From the NCBI GenBank assembly GCA_019694435.1, contig JAIBBZ010000008.1:1-64000 (forward strand): a stretch of 64,000 nt of DNA, given 5' to 3'. This DNA is from Pirellulales bacterium (lineage in GTDB: Bacteria > Planctomycetota > Planctomycetia > Pirellulales > JAEUIK01). The notes under the pieces are model-generated. The model did not search any database. It saw nothing but the letters and a program-made list of their open reading frames with translations, and was not told the DNA's origin. Below, piece after piece: positions 45,123 through 57,143 of this stretch. Within the stretch, counting starts at the first letter, position 1, and each line of letters begins with the position of its first letter. The position numbers and the translations under genes were made by a program.

Positions 45123-46943
45123 GTGGACGCGCTGCGAAAAATTCTGCGCGAGTACTGGGGCTACGAGGAATTCCGCCCTTTGCAGGCCGAGGCGATGCAG
45201 GCCGCGCTCGACGAGCGCGACTCGGTTGTCGTGCTGCCGACCGGGGGCGGCAAATCCCTGTGCTTTCAGGTTCCTGCGCTGGCCATGCAGGGGCTCGCGG
45301 TCGTCGTCTCGCCGCTGATTTCGCTGATGACCGACCAGGTCGACGCCCTGCTCGAATGCGGCGTGCCGACGGCTTGTATCAACAGCACCCTCACAGTCGC
45401 CGAGCGTCGCCGCGTCGCCGACCAGGTTCGCGCGGGCGAGTTGCGATTGCTGTATCTCTCGCCCGAGCGCTTGACGACGCCGCGGACGCTCGAGTTCCTG
45501 AGCGAGGTGCCGCTGGCGTTTTTCGCGATCGACGAGGCCCATTGCATCAGTGAATGGGGGCACGACTTCCGCCCCGAATACCGTGCGCTGAAGGTGCTCA
45601 AGGAGCGGTTTCCGGCCGTGGCGGTGCATGCCTACACCGCGACGGCGACACCGCGCGTGCGCGACGATATCGTTCGCGAACTGGGGCTCGCGGACCCGGC
45701 GGTTCTGGTAGGTGGTTTCGATCGGCCCAACTTGCTGTATCGCGCTCAGCGCCGCGGCGACTTGCGCCGCCAAATCCGCCAGGTCATCGAGCGTCATCCC
45801 GGCGAGTCGGGGCTGATTTACTGCATGCGCCGAGCGGACGTCGAGGAGCTGTGCGCAGCCCTGGTCGCCGAGGGGTTGCGCGCAGTGCCCTACCATGCCG
45901 GTATGCCCGACGCCGAACGCCGCGACAACCAGCGGGCATTTGTGGAAGACCGGGCCGAAATCGTCGTGGCGACGGTGGCCTTTGGGATGGGCATCGACAA
46001 GCCCGACGTGCGCTACGTGATTCACGCCGCCGCGCCGAAATCGCTCGAGGCCTATCAACAGGAGTGCGGCCGCGCGGGCCGCGACGGGCTACCTGCCGAA
46101 TGCTGGCTGTTCTATTCGCCTGCCGATTTTCAGATCTGGCGCAAACTGCAAAGCAACCTCCCGGCAGACGCCTACGAAGCGGCGTTGGCCACGCTCGCGG
46201 GGATCGAGAACTATTGCCGTGGCGCCACGTGCCGTCACCGGGCACTCGTCGAGTACTTCGGCGAGGCGTGGCCGGGCGCGTCTTGCGGGGCCTGTGACGC
46301 GTGCCTCGACGAACTCGACGAAATGCCCGATGCGCTCGTGCTGGCGCAAAAGATCGTCTCCTGCGTCGTGCGCCTCGGCGAAGGTTACGGCGGCGACTAC
46401 ACCGCGCAGGTGTTGATCGGGTCGCACGACGAGCGGATCGTTTCGCGTCGCCACGATCAGCTCAGCACGCACGGTTTGCTGGCCGATTTCGACAAGCGGC
46501 AAGTCCGCGATTGGATCGAGCAACTCGTCGCTCAGGGATTCCTGAACAAGGAAAGTGAGTATCGGCGGCTGCAGCTCACGGCGACGGGCCGGGAGCTATT
46601 GCGCGGCGACGGGCAGCCGCGCCTGCTCCAGGCCGCGCCCCCGCGAACGGCCCGCGCGGCGAAAGGCGATCGCCGCGACCCGGCGTCTTGGGACGGCGTC
46701 GACCGGCGGCTGTTCGAGGCCTTGCGCCAGTGGCGCACGACTGAGGCCCGCGAGCGCGAGGTACCGCCCTATGTAATCTTTGGCGACGCCACGCTGCGCG
46801 AACTGGCCCGGCTGCGGCCGACCAGCTACGAGGCGCTCGCGCGGGTACGGGGGATTGGCCAGCACAAGCTGGCCGCCTTCGGCGACGCGATCATCGATCT
46901 CGTGGTGAACTATCGCCGCGCGCAGGACGTGGGCACGAGCTGA
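45123..46943 (+). CDS. recQ: ATP-dependent DNA helicase RecQ
   Basis: 606 residues starting at GTG 45123. The superfamily 2 motifs are Walker A LPTGGGKSLC (39-47), DEAH in AIDEAHCISEWGHDFRPEY, and QECGRAGRDG (motif VI). The RecQ-Ct zinc site is shown by the Cys set C-RGATC then CGACDAC, then a winged-helix region and an HRDC domain at about 525-600 (FGDATLRELARLRPTSYEAL). It unwinds DNA 3' to 5' in recombination repair. It is convergent with the DUF1501 gene, 13 bases between stop codons. Confidence 0.95.
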   Translation: MDALRKILREYWGYEEFRPLQAEAMQAALDERDSVVVLPTGGGKSLCFQVPALAMQGLAVVVSPLISLMTDQVDALLECGVPTACINSTLTVAERRRVADQVRAGELRLLYLSPERLTTPRTLEFLSEVPLAFFAIDEAHCISEWGHDFRPEYRALKVLKERFPAVAVHAYTATATPRVRDDIVRELGLADPAVLVGGFDRPNLLYRAQRRGDLRRQIRQVIERHPGESGLIYCMRRADVEELCAALVAEGLRAVPYHAGMPDAERRDNQRAFVEDRAEIVVATVAFGMGIDKPDVRYVIHAAAPKSLEAYQQECGRAGRDGLPAECWLFYSPADFQIWRKLQSNLPADAYEAALATLAGIENYCRGATCRHRALVEYFGEAWPGASCGACDACLDELDEMPDALVLAQKIVSCVVRLGEGYGGDYTAQVLIGSHDERIVSRRHDQLSTHGLLADFDKRQVRDWIEQLVAQGFLNKESEYRRLQLTATGRELLRGDGQPRLLQAAPPRTARAAKGDRRDPASWDGVDRRLFEALRQWRTTEAREREVPPYVIFGDATLRELARLRPTSYEALARVRGIGQHKLAAFGDAIIDLVVNYRRAQDVGTS

Positions 46944-46956
46944 ACGGCCGGCGTGG

Positions 46957-48453
<1,497 letters not shown>

Positions 48454-48503
48454 CGTAGGGCTGTGCCGCGACACCGACAATGCTGCAAGCGCAGGCGCCG
48501 CGG

Positions 48504-51500
48504 CTATTCGACGAACACGAACTCGGCCAAATTGAACACCGCATGGCAAGCCGCGGTCCACGCGCGAACTTCGGCCGTGCCGTCGTCGCCCGGCGGCTGC
48601 GAATCGTCCCGGCGCGCGGCGAGTTGCTGTTCGACAAACTGCGCCAACGCCGTGCGCTCCTCAGCAGTTGGCCCCCGGGCCAGGGCCTCGGCAAACATGC
48701 GATCGATTCGCGCCGCGATCCCCTCGGGCTCGCGCAACAATCGCTCGGCCCAGACGCGCGCCTCGTGGTGCACGAACTCGTTGTTCAGCATCGCCAGGGC
48801 CTGGCCGGGGACAGTCGACATCGGTCGCAGGCCGATGCTCGCGTCCGGCTTGGGAAAATCGAACGCCGCCAAGAGCGGTGTGAGGTGGTTGCGGCGCACT
48901 TCGAGGTAGATGCTGCGCCGGCAGTCGCCGTCCATCGGCCCGGAGAATTTCGGCAAGTCGAGGTCCTCGCCGCGCATGTACTTGGTGACATGGAGCGGGA
49001 CGCTGGGCCCATACATCTGGTCGTTCAGGTTGCCTGCGACTGCCAACAGCTCGTCGCGCACGCACTCGGCGTCGAGTCGTCTTACGCGGGCGTGGGCGTA
49101 GAGCTTGTTGTCCGGGTCGATTGCGCGGGCGGCCTCCGAGGCGTCGGCTGCCTGTTGGTAGGTGCGCGTCGCGAGCAGCAGTCGGTGCAGGGCCTTGATC
49201 GACCAGCCCTCGGCGACGAAGCGCGTCGCGAGATAATCGAGCAATTCCGGATGTGTGGGCGGTTCGCCCAGGGCACCGAAATTATTCGGCGTGGCGACGA
49301 TGCCACGGCCGAAGTGATGCAGCCAAACACGGTTCACCATGACCCGCGCCGTGAGCGGATTGTCGCGCGAGGCTACCCAATCGGCCAGCTGCAGCCGGCC
49401 GCTGCCTGTCACTGCCGGCGGCGCCGCGCCACCCGTCAGCACGGCGGGAAAGCCGCGCGGAATCTCGGGACCTTCGTGGTGCGGATTGCCCACTCGCTGG
49501 ATGTGCAGATTGCGCGGCAGGTGATCCTTGGCGACCAAGGCCAGGGTCGACTCGGGCATCTCGGTCTCGAGCTGCTGCCGCTCGGCACGCAAGACTTCGA
49601 GGTGGCTGCGCTGCTCGGGCAGCAGCTTGTCGGCCGGATCAGCTCCCGAATCGAGCAATCCACCGCGCGTCAGGGCCCAGCGCCGCAGCGCGTCGCGCTC
49701 GGGGCGCAACAACCGCCGCGGTGGCTGGTCGCCCGACGCGGCCAGGGCCTGTTTCCATTGCCCAAGCACGTCGCCGAGCAACTGGGCCAGGCGTTGGAGC
49801 AGTTCGGGATAGCTCTTGACGTCTTCGGGCCAAAGCAGATCGGCCACGAGCATATTCGGCGGGAATTCGATCTTTGGCGGCTCGTCGGAGATGAAGAACC
49901 CGGTCGCGGCGATGTGCCCGCCGTTGGTCCTTACCTGATCGACCAGTTCGATGATCGCTTGACGCCCGACAAACGGCTGCACGTCCATCGTGCGCAGTTC
50001 GAACTGCTCGCTGCCGTTGCCGGTGGCGGTGTAATCATCGGCCTCTTGCACCAACGGGCTGTGGAACTTGACGTTAACGCAGGCTTGAAAGGGAAATCGG
50101 CCACCGGCCACGTACATCGACAGGAACCGCTTCGTGACACGGAACGGCGGGCTCGTCAGGCGGCCGGTGAGCGCGTCGACGCCCGCGCTCGACGCGTAGC
50201 CCTGCTCGCCGGGCTGCGACCAGTCGATCGGTGCATCGCGTCGCGGACCCGCGCCAAAGGCCTGCCCGACGACAGTCCAATCGCCGTAGTCCTGGCCCTC
50301 GAACAAGTGCAGCGGTTCGAGACCGGTTGCCTGCGGGTCAGGAGGCTGCCAGTCGACCAGCCGCCAGTAAAGCGCTAGGGCCGTCGGCTTGAAGGCATCC
50401 GGCTTGGTGCTGGCCAGCGCGGCAAGGGGATACCAGATGGGGTCTTTGTCGGCGCTGGCCGCCATCAAGAATTCGCGCCAGCGCTGGAGCCGGGCCACAT
50501 CGAGTCCGCGCCGGGCTGCCACTTGTTGGCAGTCTGCCGCGTCGGGCTCTTCCTCGCCCAGGCCCAACTCCTGGCACGCCAGGACATAGTCGGGCAGCCG
50601 GGCCAGCTCGTCGGCAACCAGCTCGACGCGCGCCGTGGCCAGCAGACGTTCGATCTCGGCCTGATTGCCCTTGAGCCGTTCAGCGGTGGCTGCGATTTGG
50701 GCGGTCGTCTCGGGCGTGTCCGTGCACGCAATGGCGTTGGTGCAACTGACGAAGAACCCACCCAGGCCGTAATAGTCGGCCATCGTCAAGGGATCGAACT
50801 TGTGATCGTGGCAGCGCGCGCACGCCAGGGTGAGCCCGAGAAACGCCTTGCCGAACGCGTCGATTTGACCCTCGAGCTCTGCGGCCTCGGCGACGGCCAT
50901 ATCGACGGGCATATTCTGATACTCGCCCAACCAATAGAAGGCCGAGGCCAGCGGCGACAACCGGGTGCGGCCGTCGGGCGACAGTCGAGGCTGCTCAAGC
51001 AAATCGCCGGCAAGCTGCTCGCGCACGAAGGTGTCGAACGGCACGTCGTCGTTGAAGGCACGAATGACGTAATCGCGGAATCGCCAGGCGTTGGGCTTGT
51101 TGCGATCGATGTCCTGGCCGTTCGTTTCCGCGTAGCGGACGACGTCGAGCCAATGGCGGCCCCAACGCTCGCCATAGCGCGGACTCGCGAGCAGCCGATC
51201 GACGACTCGCGCGAAGGCCTCGGGCGATTCGTCGGCGAGAAATGCTTCGACCTCGGCGGGGCTAGGCGGCAGGCCGATCAAGTCGAAATAGACGCGCCGC
51301 AACAGCGTGCGCTTGTCGGCGGGCGGCGCGGGTGCCAGGCCCGCCGCTTCGAGTTTCGCCAAGACGAACCGGTCGACCTCGTTGGCCGGCCAGTTCGGGT
51401 CCTGCACCTCGGGCACGACGGGCGGCTCGACCGGGCGGAATTGCCAATTTGCCGGTGCTCCTGCGCCGGGCGGGCTGGCGGCGGGCCACACGGCACCATC

Positions 51501-51899
51501 GCGAACCCATTGCTCCAAGTCGGCGATTTGGCCGTCGCTCAGCCGGCCATTCGGCGGCATTTTCAACTCGGCGTCGGGCGCCTGTTGGATCGCTTGGATG
51601 AGAAGGCTGGCTGGCGGGTCGCCCGGGACGATCGCTGGTCCACGCTCGCCGCCCTGCAACAGCGACTCGCGCGTGATGAGGCGCAAGTTTCCCTTGGGCT
51701 CAGGCACGTCGCCGTGGCATTTTCCGCAGCGCTCGACCAGCAGCGGCCGCACGCGGCGCTCGAAGAACTCGGCATGCCCGGCCTCCTCAGCAATAGCCCC
51801 ATGGCACACTCCGGTAATCAGCGTAGCCAGCACGAGCGCAGCGATGCGGTCCCGAGTCGCGCGGGAAGATGGCCACGGCTTGCCGGTGTCGAGCGCCAT
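48504..51899 (-). CDS. PSD1 and planctomycete cytochrome c domain protein (DUF1549/DUF1553)
   Basis: 1,131 residues from ATG 51899, one base after the stop codon of the upstream gene. An N-terminal membrane or signal helix (IAALVLATLITGVCHGAIA) precedes a heme motif CGKCH (58-62) in a planctomycete cytochrome c domain with KMPPNGRLSDGQIADLEQWV. The central DUF1549 region contains LPPSPAEVEAFLADESPEAF and YGERWGRHWLDVVRYAET; the C-terminal DUF1553 region contains NPLTARVMVNRVWLHHFGRG and PTHPELLDYLATRF. The function is unproven, probably periplasmic redox chemistry on a polymer. DUF1501 follows after 50 bases. Confidence 0.92.
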   Translation of the reverse strand: MALDTGKPWPSSRATRDRIAALVLATLITGVCHGAIAEEAGHAEFFERRVRPLLVERCGKCHGDVPEPKGNLRLITRESLLQGGERGPAIVPGDPPASLLIQAIQQAPDAELKMPPNGRLSDGQIADLEQWVRDGAVWPAASPPGAGAPANWQFRPVEPPVVPEVQDPNWPANEVDRFVLAKLEAAGLAPAPPADKRTLLRRVYFDLIGLPPSPAEVEAFLADESPEAFARVVDRLLASPRYGERWGRHWLDVVRYAETNGQDIDRNKPNAWRFRDYVIRAFNDDVPFDTFVREQLAGDLLEQPRLSPDGRTRLSPLASAFYWLGEYQNMPVDMAVAEAAELEGQIDAFGKAFLGLTLACARCHDHKFDPLTMADYYGLGGFFVSCTNAIACTDTPETTAQIAATAERLKGNQAEIERLLATARVELVADELARLPDYVLACQELGLGEEEPDAADCQQVAARRGLDVARLQRWREFLMAASADKDPIWYPLAALASTKPDAFKPTALALYWRLVDWQPPDPQATGLEPLHLFEGQDYGDWTVVGQAFGAGPRRDAPIDWSQPGEQGYASSAGVDALTGRLTSPPFRVTKRFLSMYVAGGRFPFQACVNVKFHSPLVQEADDYTATGNGSEQFELRTMDVQPFVGRQAIIELVDQVRTNGGHIAATGFFISDEPPKIEFPPNMLVADLLWPEDVKSYPELLQRLAQLLGDVLGQWKQALAASGDQPPRRLLRPERDALRRWALTRGGLLDSGADPADKLLPEQRSHLEVLRAERQQLETEMPESTLALVAKDHLPRNLHIQRVGNPHHEGPEIPRGFPAVLTGGAAPPAVTGSGRLQLADWVASRDNPLTARVMVNRVWLHHFGRGIVATPNNFGALGEPPTHPELLDYLATRFVAEGWSIKALHRLLLATRTYQQAADASEAARAIDPDNKLYAHARVRRLDAECVRDELLAVAGNLNDQMYGPSVPLHVTKYMRGEDLDLPKFSGPMDGDCRRSIYLEVRRNHLTPLLAAFDFPKPDASIGLRPMSTVPGQALAMLNNEFVHHEARVWAERLLREPEGIAARIDRMFAEALARGPTAEERTALAQFVEQQLAARRDDSQPPGDDGTAEVRAWTAACHAVFNLAEFVFVE

Positions 51900-51900
51900 C

Positions 51901-54795
51901 TCAGGACGATTCCTGCGAGCCGGGGGCCGTGCCGCTGGGCGAGCGTTGATCGGCGGCCTGCTCGGCAGCGCGGCTGGCTGGCAGCGGCTGGCGATAGGGC
52001 TGTCGGTTTTCATACAGGCTCAGACGCGAGCGCAGCTTTTCCTGGCGCGCGGCATCCTGCGCCACCGACGGCAGCGCCAGCGCTTGCCGCACCACTTGAA
52101 CCGCCTTGGGAAAGTCCCCCAGTTCGGCGTAGGCCGCCGCCAGAGTGTCGAGATAGCCGGGGTCTTTGTACTGCGTTTGCCGGCACGCACTTTCGGCCAG
52201 CGAAACGCTCTCGCTGCCGTTGCGCAGCTTGGGATCGGGATGGGTCGCCAGGAGCCAGGCCAAATTGTTCAGGCCCGTTTGCCAAGTCGGCAACACGTGC
52301 AGCACCTGGCGGTATCGCTGCACGGCCTCAGCCGCGTCGCCCGCCTGCTGCAGCGCAATCGCCAGGCTGGCGCGGGCCTCGATCAACTCCGGCCGCGCGG
52401 CGAGCGCAGCGTGATAGTACCGGCACGCGTCGGCAAACTCGTGTCGTTCGAGCGCCAGGTCGCCGAGGGTGCGCAGGGCGCCGGCATCGTCGGGCATGCG
52501 CGCGACCAGCGCCCGAAGCCGCGCCTCGAACTCCACCATGTCCTTGCGCGCCTGCGCCAGCGTGGCCAGGGCGCGATTCGTGTCGGCGTCGAGCGGGTTG
52601 ACTTTGAGGGCTCGCCGCAGCGCCGTTTCGGCGTCGTCTCGGCGGTCCTGAGCCATGCGGAGCAATCCCAACTGCAGGTTGGCGTCGAACGAATCTGGCG
52701 CTACGGCCAGCGCCGCTTCGATCGCCTGCTCCGCCTCGGCTGTCCGGCCGAGCTGGAGCAGGCAACTCGCGCGATGGGTCAAGGCCTTCTCGTAATTTCG
52801 GTCGCATCGCAAGGCAGCGTCGAAGTGCCCAAGCGCCTGCGTGACTTCGCCCTGAGCAAGCCATGCTGCGCCGAGCGAATCGTGCGCCTCGGCCTGCTGC
52901 GGATCGGCCGCCACCGCACGTTGGGCACAGGCCACGGCAGCGGCAAAGTCGTGCTGCTGCACGTGGATGCCCGCCTGCATCGCCAACAGCGTGACGTCGT
53001 GCGGATATTGCTCCAGATAGCCTTCCAAGAGCTGCTGAGCCCGCTCGGTGCGGCCGGCCCGCAGCAGCGCGCTGGCGGTCAGCATCGTGCGGCGTTGCGG
53101 ATCGAACCACTCGTACAGGTGTTCGATATAGAACTCTTGCCAATCGGCCTCGTTGCACGTCGAGCCGTCGGGGTTGCGGCGCCGGTAGATGATGGCCTGT
53201 TGCGGCAAGTGATCGGTCCACAACACCAGGTCGTCTTCGTCGGGCGGGGGAATCTGCAATTGGCAATTGACGTGTCGCGCGCGGGGTATGTGCAGCAGAA
53301 TCAGATCAGCCGGCATGTCTACCAACAGGTCGATCGCCCGCTTCGATCCCGGATCGAGCATTGTTTCGGATTGATAGACGGGAACCGGCCGCGGCACGTA
53401 GCCCGCGAGTGGCCGTGTGAGGAAACAGCCACACGGGCCCGGCGAAACGACCGGACCCGCGGGGAAATTCGCCGCCAGGAAACCGGTGGCGTCGATCATG
53501 GATTGATGATCGGCCCAATACTCGCGACTGCGCTCGAGGAAACATCCCATTCGCCCGAGTCCTGGGCCGGCGGTCGTCATGGCCGGAAACAGTGCGCCGT
53601 GCTGATTATAGAGATTCAGGCCGATCATCACCGCCAGGGCGATCCAGGCCGTCTGCCGCGCACGTGGAACGGAGAACAGCAGCGTGCCGAGCAGCACCCA
53701 CAGTAGCGGCGTGCCGACGACGAAATAGCGCGGCACGAAAACCAGCTTCAAGATCGACAGCACGCTGGCGACGATGACCATGGCGCAAAGCCAGACGCGC
53801 GGTTCGTCGACCAGCGGATGCAACAGCCGCAACGCCACTGCCGGCAGCGACGCCACGCCCGCCGGGACGCGAAATCGGACCACACGGACGATATACCATG
53901 CGATCGTCAACACCACCGCCAGGCCTGCCAGGATCAGCAAGTCCGGGCACCAGAAGCGGGCATACTCGATCGCAAAGCCGGTCGCGCGCACCTGGGGTAT
54001 GTTCTTCGCCATGACGCCACCCCAGCGCATCAACAGCACTGTCGTGCCGAAAGTGGCCGCATTGACGATCGCCCCGATGAAAGCGTTCCGTGCGCGCTGC
54101 GCGTCGTTGGTCAGCCAGGCATAGGCCGCGACGGCGGTTCCATGGACCGCGGCTGCGGCCACGAACAGCGCCCCGGTGGCCTTGCAAAAAAAGGCCGCCA
54201 ATCCACACACGGCCGCAGTCTTGAACCGTTCGCGCGTAACCAGCAGCAGGGCCGCAAGACCCAACAGCGAGACCGGAAACTCCATCCCCAGCATTTCCAA
54301 CTGCGCGATGAACAAGGGCGTGGTCAACAGGGCCGCGACCACCAACGCGGCGCCCAGCGTGCCGGCGCGCGGGCGGAGCAGTCGAAAGGCCACGAGGAGA
54401 ATTCCCGCACCCAGCGCGATGTAGGTCACGTGATAGACCGTGAGCACTGCTTTGACCGATGGCAGCGTCTTGAGCGCCACGGCCACCAGCGTCGGGATCA
54501 CGCTGGTGACGTACGTCTTTGTGCCCCCGGAGAAGACGTCGTCCTCGTCATGGATGAGGCGGTCGTAGTCGAAATTGGAGTCGGCGAGGAACATGGCCTC
54601 GCGCCACATGCCGACGTAGTCCCAATAGGGCGGCGATGAGAGCACCGGCCAGCGCCAGGCAAGCAGGGCCAGCGTGAGCACCAGCCAGGCCGCGACCCAA
54701 CGACCCACGGCTCGCCCGTCCAACCCGGGGCGCGGTGCAGGTTCACCCTCGCTCTGCTTCGCGGGCCGGGGTTCATGGGTAGAGTGTCGCGACAT
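51901..54795 (-). CDS. GT-C-like membrane protein with TPR domain
   Basis: 964 residues from ATG 54795. The first half has about ten membrane helices and looks like a GT-C glycosyltransferase of the ArnT/PMT type: after the first helix there is a loop PPYWDYVGMWREAMFL with acidic residues. The region 400-560 has PxPV-type periplasmic sequence. The second half (about 565-925) is a chain of TPRs (LLRAGRTERAQQLLEGYLEQ, LGRTAEAEQAIEAALAVAPD). It may transfer a sugar from a lipid-linked donor; donor and acceptor are unknown. It is the first gene of a run with PSD1 and DUF1501, whose ATG starts one base after its TGA. Confidence 0.75.
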   Translation of the reverse strand: MSRHSTHEPRPAKQSEGEPAPRPGLDGRAVGRWVAAWLVLTLALLAWRWPVLSSPPYWDYVGMWREAMFLADSNFDYDRLIHDEDDVFSGGTKTYVTSVIPTLVAVALKTLPSVKAVLTVYHVTYIALGAGILLVAFRLLRPRAGTLGAALVVAALLTTPLFIAQLEMLGMEFPVSLLGLAALLLVTRERFKTAAVCGLAAFFCKATGALFVAAAAVHGTAVAAYAWLTNDAQRARNAFIGAIVNAATFGTTVLLMRWGGVMAKNIPQVRATGFAIEYARFWCPDLLILAGLAVVLTIAWYIVRVVRFRVPAGVASLPAVALRLLHPLVDEPRVWLCAMVIVASVLSILKLVFVPRYFVVGTPLLWVLLGTLLFSVPRARQTAWIALAVMIGLNLYNQHGALFPAMTTAGPGLGRMGCFLERSREYWADHQSMIDATGFLAANFPAGPVVSPGPCGCFLTRPLAGYVPRPVPVYQSETMLDPGSKRAIDLLVDMPADLILLHIPRARHVNCQLQIPPPDEDDLVLWTDHLPQQAIIYRRRNPDGSTCNEADWQEFYIEHLYEWFDPQRRTMLTASALLRAGRTERAQQLLEGYLEQYPHDVTLLAMQAGIHVQQHDFAAAVACAQRAVAADPQQAEAHDSLGAAWLAQGEVTQALGHFDAALRCDRNYEKALTHRASCLLQLGRTAEAEQAIEAALAVAPDSFDANLQLGLLRMAQDRRDDAETALRRALKVNPLDADTNRALATLAQARKDMVEFEARLRALVARMPDDAGALRTLGDLALERHEFADACRYYHAALAARPELIEARASLAIALQQAGDAAEAVQRYRQVLHVLPTWQTGLNNLAWLLATHPDPKLRNGSESVSLAESACRQTQYKDPGYLDTLAAAYAELGDFPKAVQVVRQALALPSVAQDAARQEKLRSRLSLYENRQPYRQPLPASRAAEQAADQRSPSGTAPGSQESS

Positions 54796-55341
54796 GACGG
54801 ACAAGTCTCCCCCACCGGGACTTGGCGAGCGATGATCCCAGAGTTCACCGCCGCGCGACGAACGGCTCAGGAAACCGCCCGGCGCGGCCGGGCCCCCGGC
54901 TGGAAAGATATCAGCCTTGAATGCAGGCACCCGGGGCCCGTTGGCGGTGAAATTCCATCCTCTGGACGAGGCCTAGAAATGTCAAGCGCCGCAACAAGAT
55001 ACGATCAAACGGGTGGGGGCGAGGCCGGCACCTCTCGAATTCGAGCCAGACCGGCGATGAAGTGCGCACAAAACCGGTCGGTGGAGCCCGGTGACGGGAC
55101 TCGAACTGACGGCAAAGAAGACGTCTAAGTCCGTACCCACCAATCGGTTGAAGATTTGACAAATTTACCAGCAAAATTTCTTGGTCGTATGCGTGGCCGC
55201 TGCTATCCTGCATCTCATCGACCGGTTCGCGCCGCCGCGATGGGGGAAGGTGCGTTTTGAGCGCTACTAGGGACGGTTTGTGCGAATTAGCCGGTCGGTC
55301 GCGCTCGGTCATTTACCGCGATCGTTGGGGGGAACGCCGTC
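54796..55341. other. Divergent intergenic region
   Basis: 546 bases between the TPR membrane protein (minus) and the first radical SAM gene (plus). A less GC-rich patch lies at 55140-55190. A weak tRNA-like segment near 55081-55145 was considered and rejected. One promoter candidate is listed separately. Confidence 0.5.
55181..55209 (+). promoter_or_regulatory. Possible sigma-70-like promoter of the radical SAM gene
   Basis: TTGGTC (55181-55186), a 17-base spacer and an extended -10 TGC-TATCCT (55201-55209) lie about 130 bases upstream of the GTG start at 55342. Based on consensus fit only. Confidence 0.3.
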
Positions 55342-56946
55342 GTGATCAGTACGAACGCTGAACCGCTTCGCATCCTGCTCATCAAGCCGTTTCAGCCGAC
55401 CACGGCCCTGGTTCACATGCCTCCTTTGGGCATCTTGTACCTGGCCTCGACCGTGCGGCAGCAGTTCGGCGAGCACGGCGTCGAGGTTCGAGTGCTCGAC
55501 CAGCGGTTGAACAAGGGCCGCTACAACGAGTTGGCTCCCCTGCTCGACGAGTTTCGGCCGCACCTCGTGGGCATCTCGGCCTTGAATCTCGAGGCGGAAG
55601 AGGCCGGCCGCACGGCCCATTTCGTCAAGACGCATTACCCGCACATCATCACGGCGCTCGGCGGACCTTTGGCCCACCGCAACACGCTCCGGCTGGCGGC
55701 GACGGGTGTTTACGACTGGATCTTCGACGGCGAAGCCGACCTGGCATTTCCCTGTGCCATCGAGCGGCAGTTCCGCGGTAACGGGCAACTCGACGACGTC
55801 ATCGGGCTCACCTGGCGCGACGCCGACGGCAATTTCCACACCAACGGATGCTCGGCCCGGCCCGGTGCCAAGCCGATGGTCGGGGCCGTGACCAATCTCG
55901 ACGACCTCCCTTTCCCGGCTTGGGATCTGGTCGATTTCGACGCCTATGCCGTGCGCCAGAACATGGCCACGCAACTGCGCGGCAAGCGCTATGCGCCGAT
56001 CTTCACCTCGCGGGGATGCCCGTACCTGTGCACCTACTGTCACGACATCTTCGGCAAGAAGCTCCGTTGGCGTTCGCCTGAGAACGTGTTGGCCGAGATG
56101 CGGCTGCTGCGCGAAAAGTACGGCGTCGACGAGTTACAGATCATCGACGACATCTTCAATCTCAACTCGGGCCGGATGAAGGAGATCTGCACGGCGATGG
56201 CGCCGATGAAGTTCAAAATCACCTTTCCGAACGGCCTGCGGGCCGACATTCTCGACGAGGACGACGTCGAACACCTGGTCAAGGCCGGGATGTATTACGC
56301 CTGCGTCGCGATCGAGACGGTGTCGCCGCGGCTGCAAGATTTCATTCGCAAGCGATTGCATCTCGACCGGCTGGAGAAGTCGGTTCAGTGGATGGCCGAA
56401 CGCGGCTGCATGATCAAGGGCTTCTTCATGCTCGGTTTTCCGACCGAGACGCTCGAGGAAATCGAGGCCACGATCAGTTGGGCCGTGAATTCGCACCTGA
56501 CCCATGCCGGGTTCTACCAGGTGGTGCCGCAGCCCGGTACGCCGCTGTACGAGCAGGCCCTGTCCGAAAGCAAGGAAGCGCTCGAGCGGATGATCATGCT
56601 CGACATGTACAGCCCGACGTGCTGGTATGCCGAGGCGTACGGCGTCGACTTGATGAAGATTCGCCGACAGGCCGTGCGGCGGTTCTTCCTCACGCGGCCC
56701 AAGCGTTTGTATCGCATCTTCCGCGGCACGCGTTGGTACAACCTCTGGCAAGGCTTTTCGATCTTGTTCCAGACGGCCCTGCGTCCTTCGCCCAACGTGC
56801 GCGACGCCGATCCCCTGCCCGAGGCGCTTCAGCCATTGGGCAGCCTGTACTCGACCGAGGTGCCAGTGGCCACTCCCTATCGTCCGAGCGACGTCGTGCG
56901 CGGGCAGGTCGGGCTGCCGGTTGTCGAATCGGCCGTGAGCGTATAA
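55342..56946 (+). CDS. B12-binding radical SAM protein (paralogue A)
   Basis: 534 residues from GTG 55342, after a GGGGGGAACG ribosome binding site. The N-terminal 180 residues form a cobalamin-binding-like Rossmann domain (MPPLGILYLAS, VGISALNLEAEEAGR, ALGGPLAHR). The radical SAM domain has the 4Fe-4S motif CPYLCTYC (Cys226, Cys230, Cys233), then ELQIIDDIFNLNSGRM and GFFMLGFPTETLEE. Class B radical SAM enzymes methylate unreactive carbon or rearrange lipids and antibiotics. About 60 per cent of the residues look shared with the protein at 59271-60866. It is followed by a glycosyltransferase. Confidence 0.88.
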   Translation: MISTNAEPLRILLIKPFQPTTALVHMPPLGILYLASTVRQQFGEHGVEVRVLDQRLNKGRYNELAPLLDEFRPHLVGISALNLEAEEAGRTAHFVKTHYPHIITALGGPLAHRNTLRLAATGVYDWIFDGEADLAFPCAIERQFRGNGQLDDVIGLTWRDADGNFHTNGCSARPGAKPMVGAVTNLDDLPFPAWDLVDFDAYAVRQNMATQLRGKRYAPIFTSRGCPYLCTYCHDIFGKKLRWRSPENVLAEMRLLREKYGVDELQIIDDIFNLNSGRMKEICTAMAPMKFKITFPNGLRADILDEDDVEHLVKAGMYYACVAIETVSPRLQDFIRKRLHLDRLEKSVQWMAERGCMIKGFFMLGFPTETLEEIEATISWAVNSHLTHAGFYQVVPQPGTPLYEQALSESKEALERMIMLDMYSPTCWYAEAYGVDLMKIRRQAVRRFFLTRPKRLYRIFRGTRWYNLWQGFSILFQTALRPSPNVRDADPLPEALQPLGSLYSTEVPVATPYRPSDVVRGQVGLPVVESAVSV

Positions 56947-57143
56947 CCCGGAGGGCGTCTCGCACCGGGGCCCCAGAAACCAGAAAGTCGTAGCGACCCT
57001 CCCCGCCGGACGCGCCGGCGGTTTATGCTGGTAAGTTCGCGAGGCTGGGGATTGCCGGCGTCCGGCAAACTCGCGACCTTCGACCGCACATCTGCGGTGT
57101 TGGCGGTCCAGGACTGGTCGGTTTGTCGGTGCGAGGTTCGCTC

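Noticed and set aside
44783-45553. 256-residue plus-strand frame running into recQ
   Set aside because: Arg/Ala-rich, overlaps recQ in another frame and has no ribosome binding site.
55081-55145. tRNA-like segment on the minus strand (contains GTTCGAGTCCC near a GGGCTCCAC end)
   Set aside because: The flanks of the TTCGAGT loop do not pair as a T stem, and no matching acceptor or anticodon stem was found; at most a decayed tRNA end.
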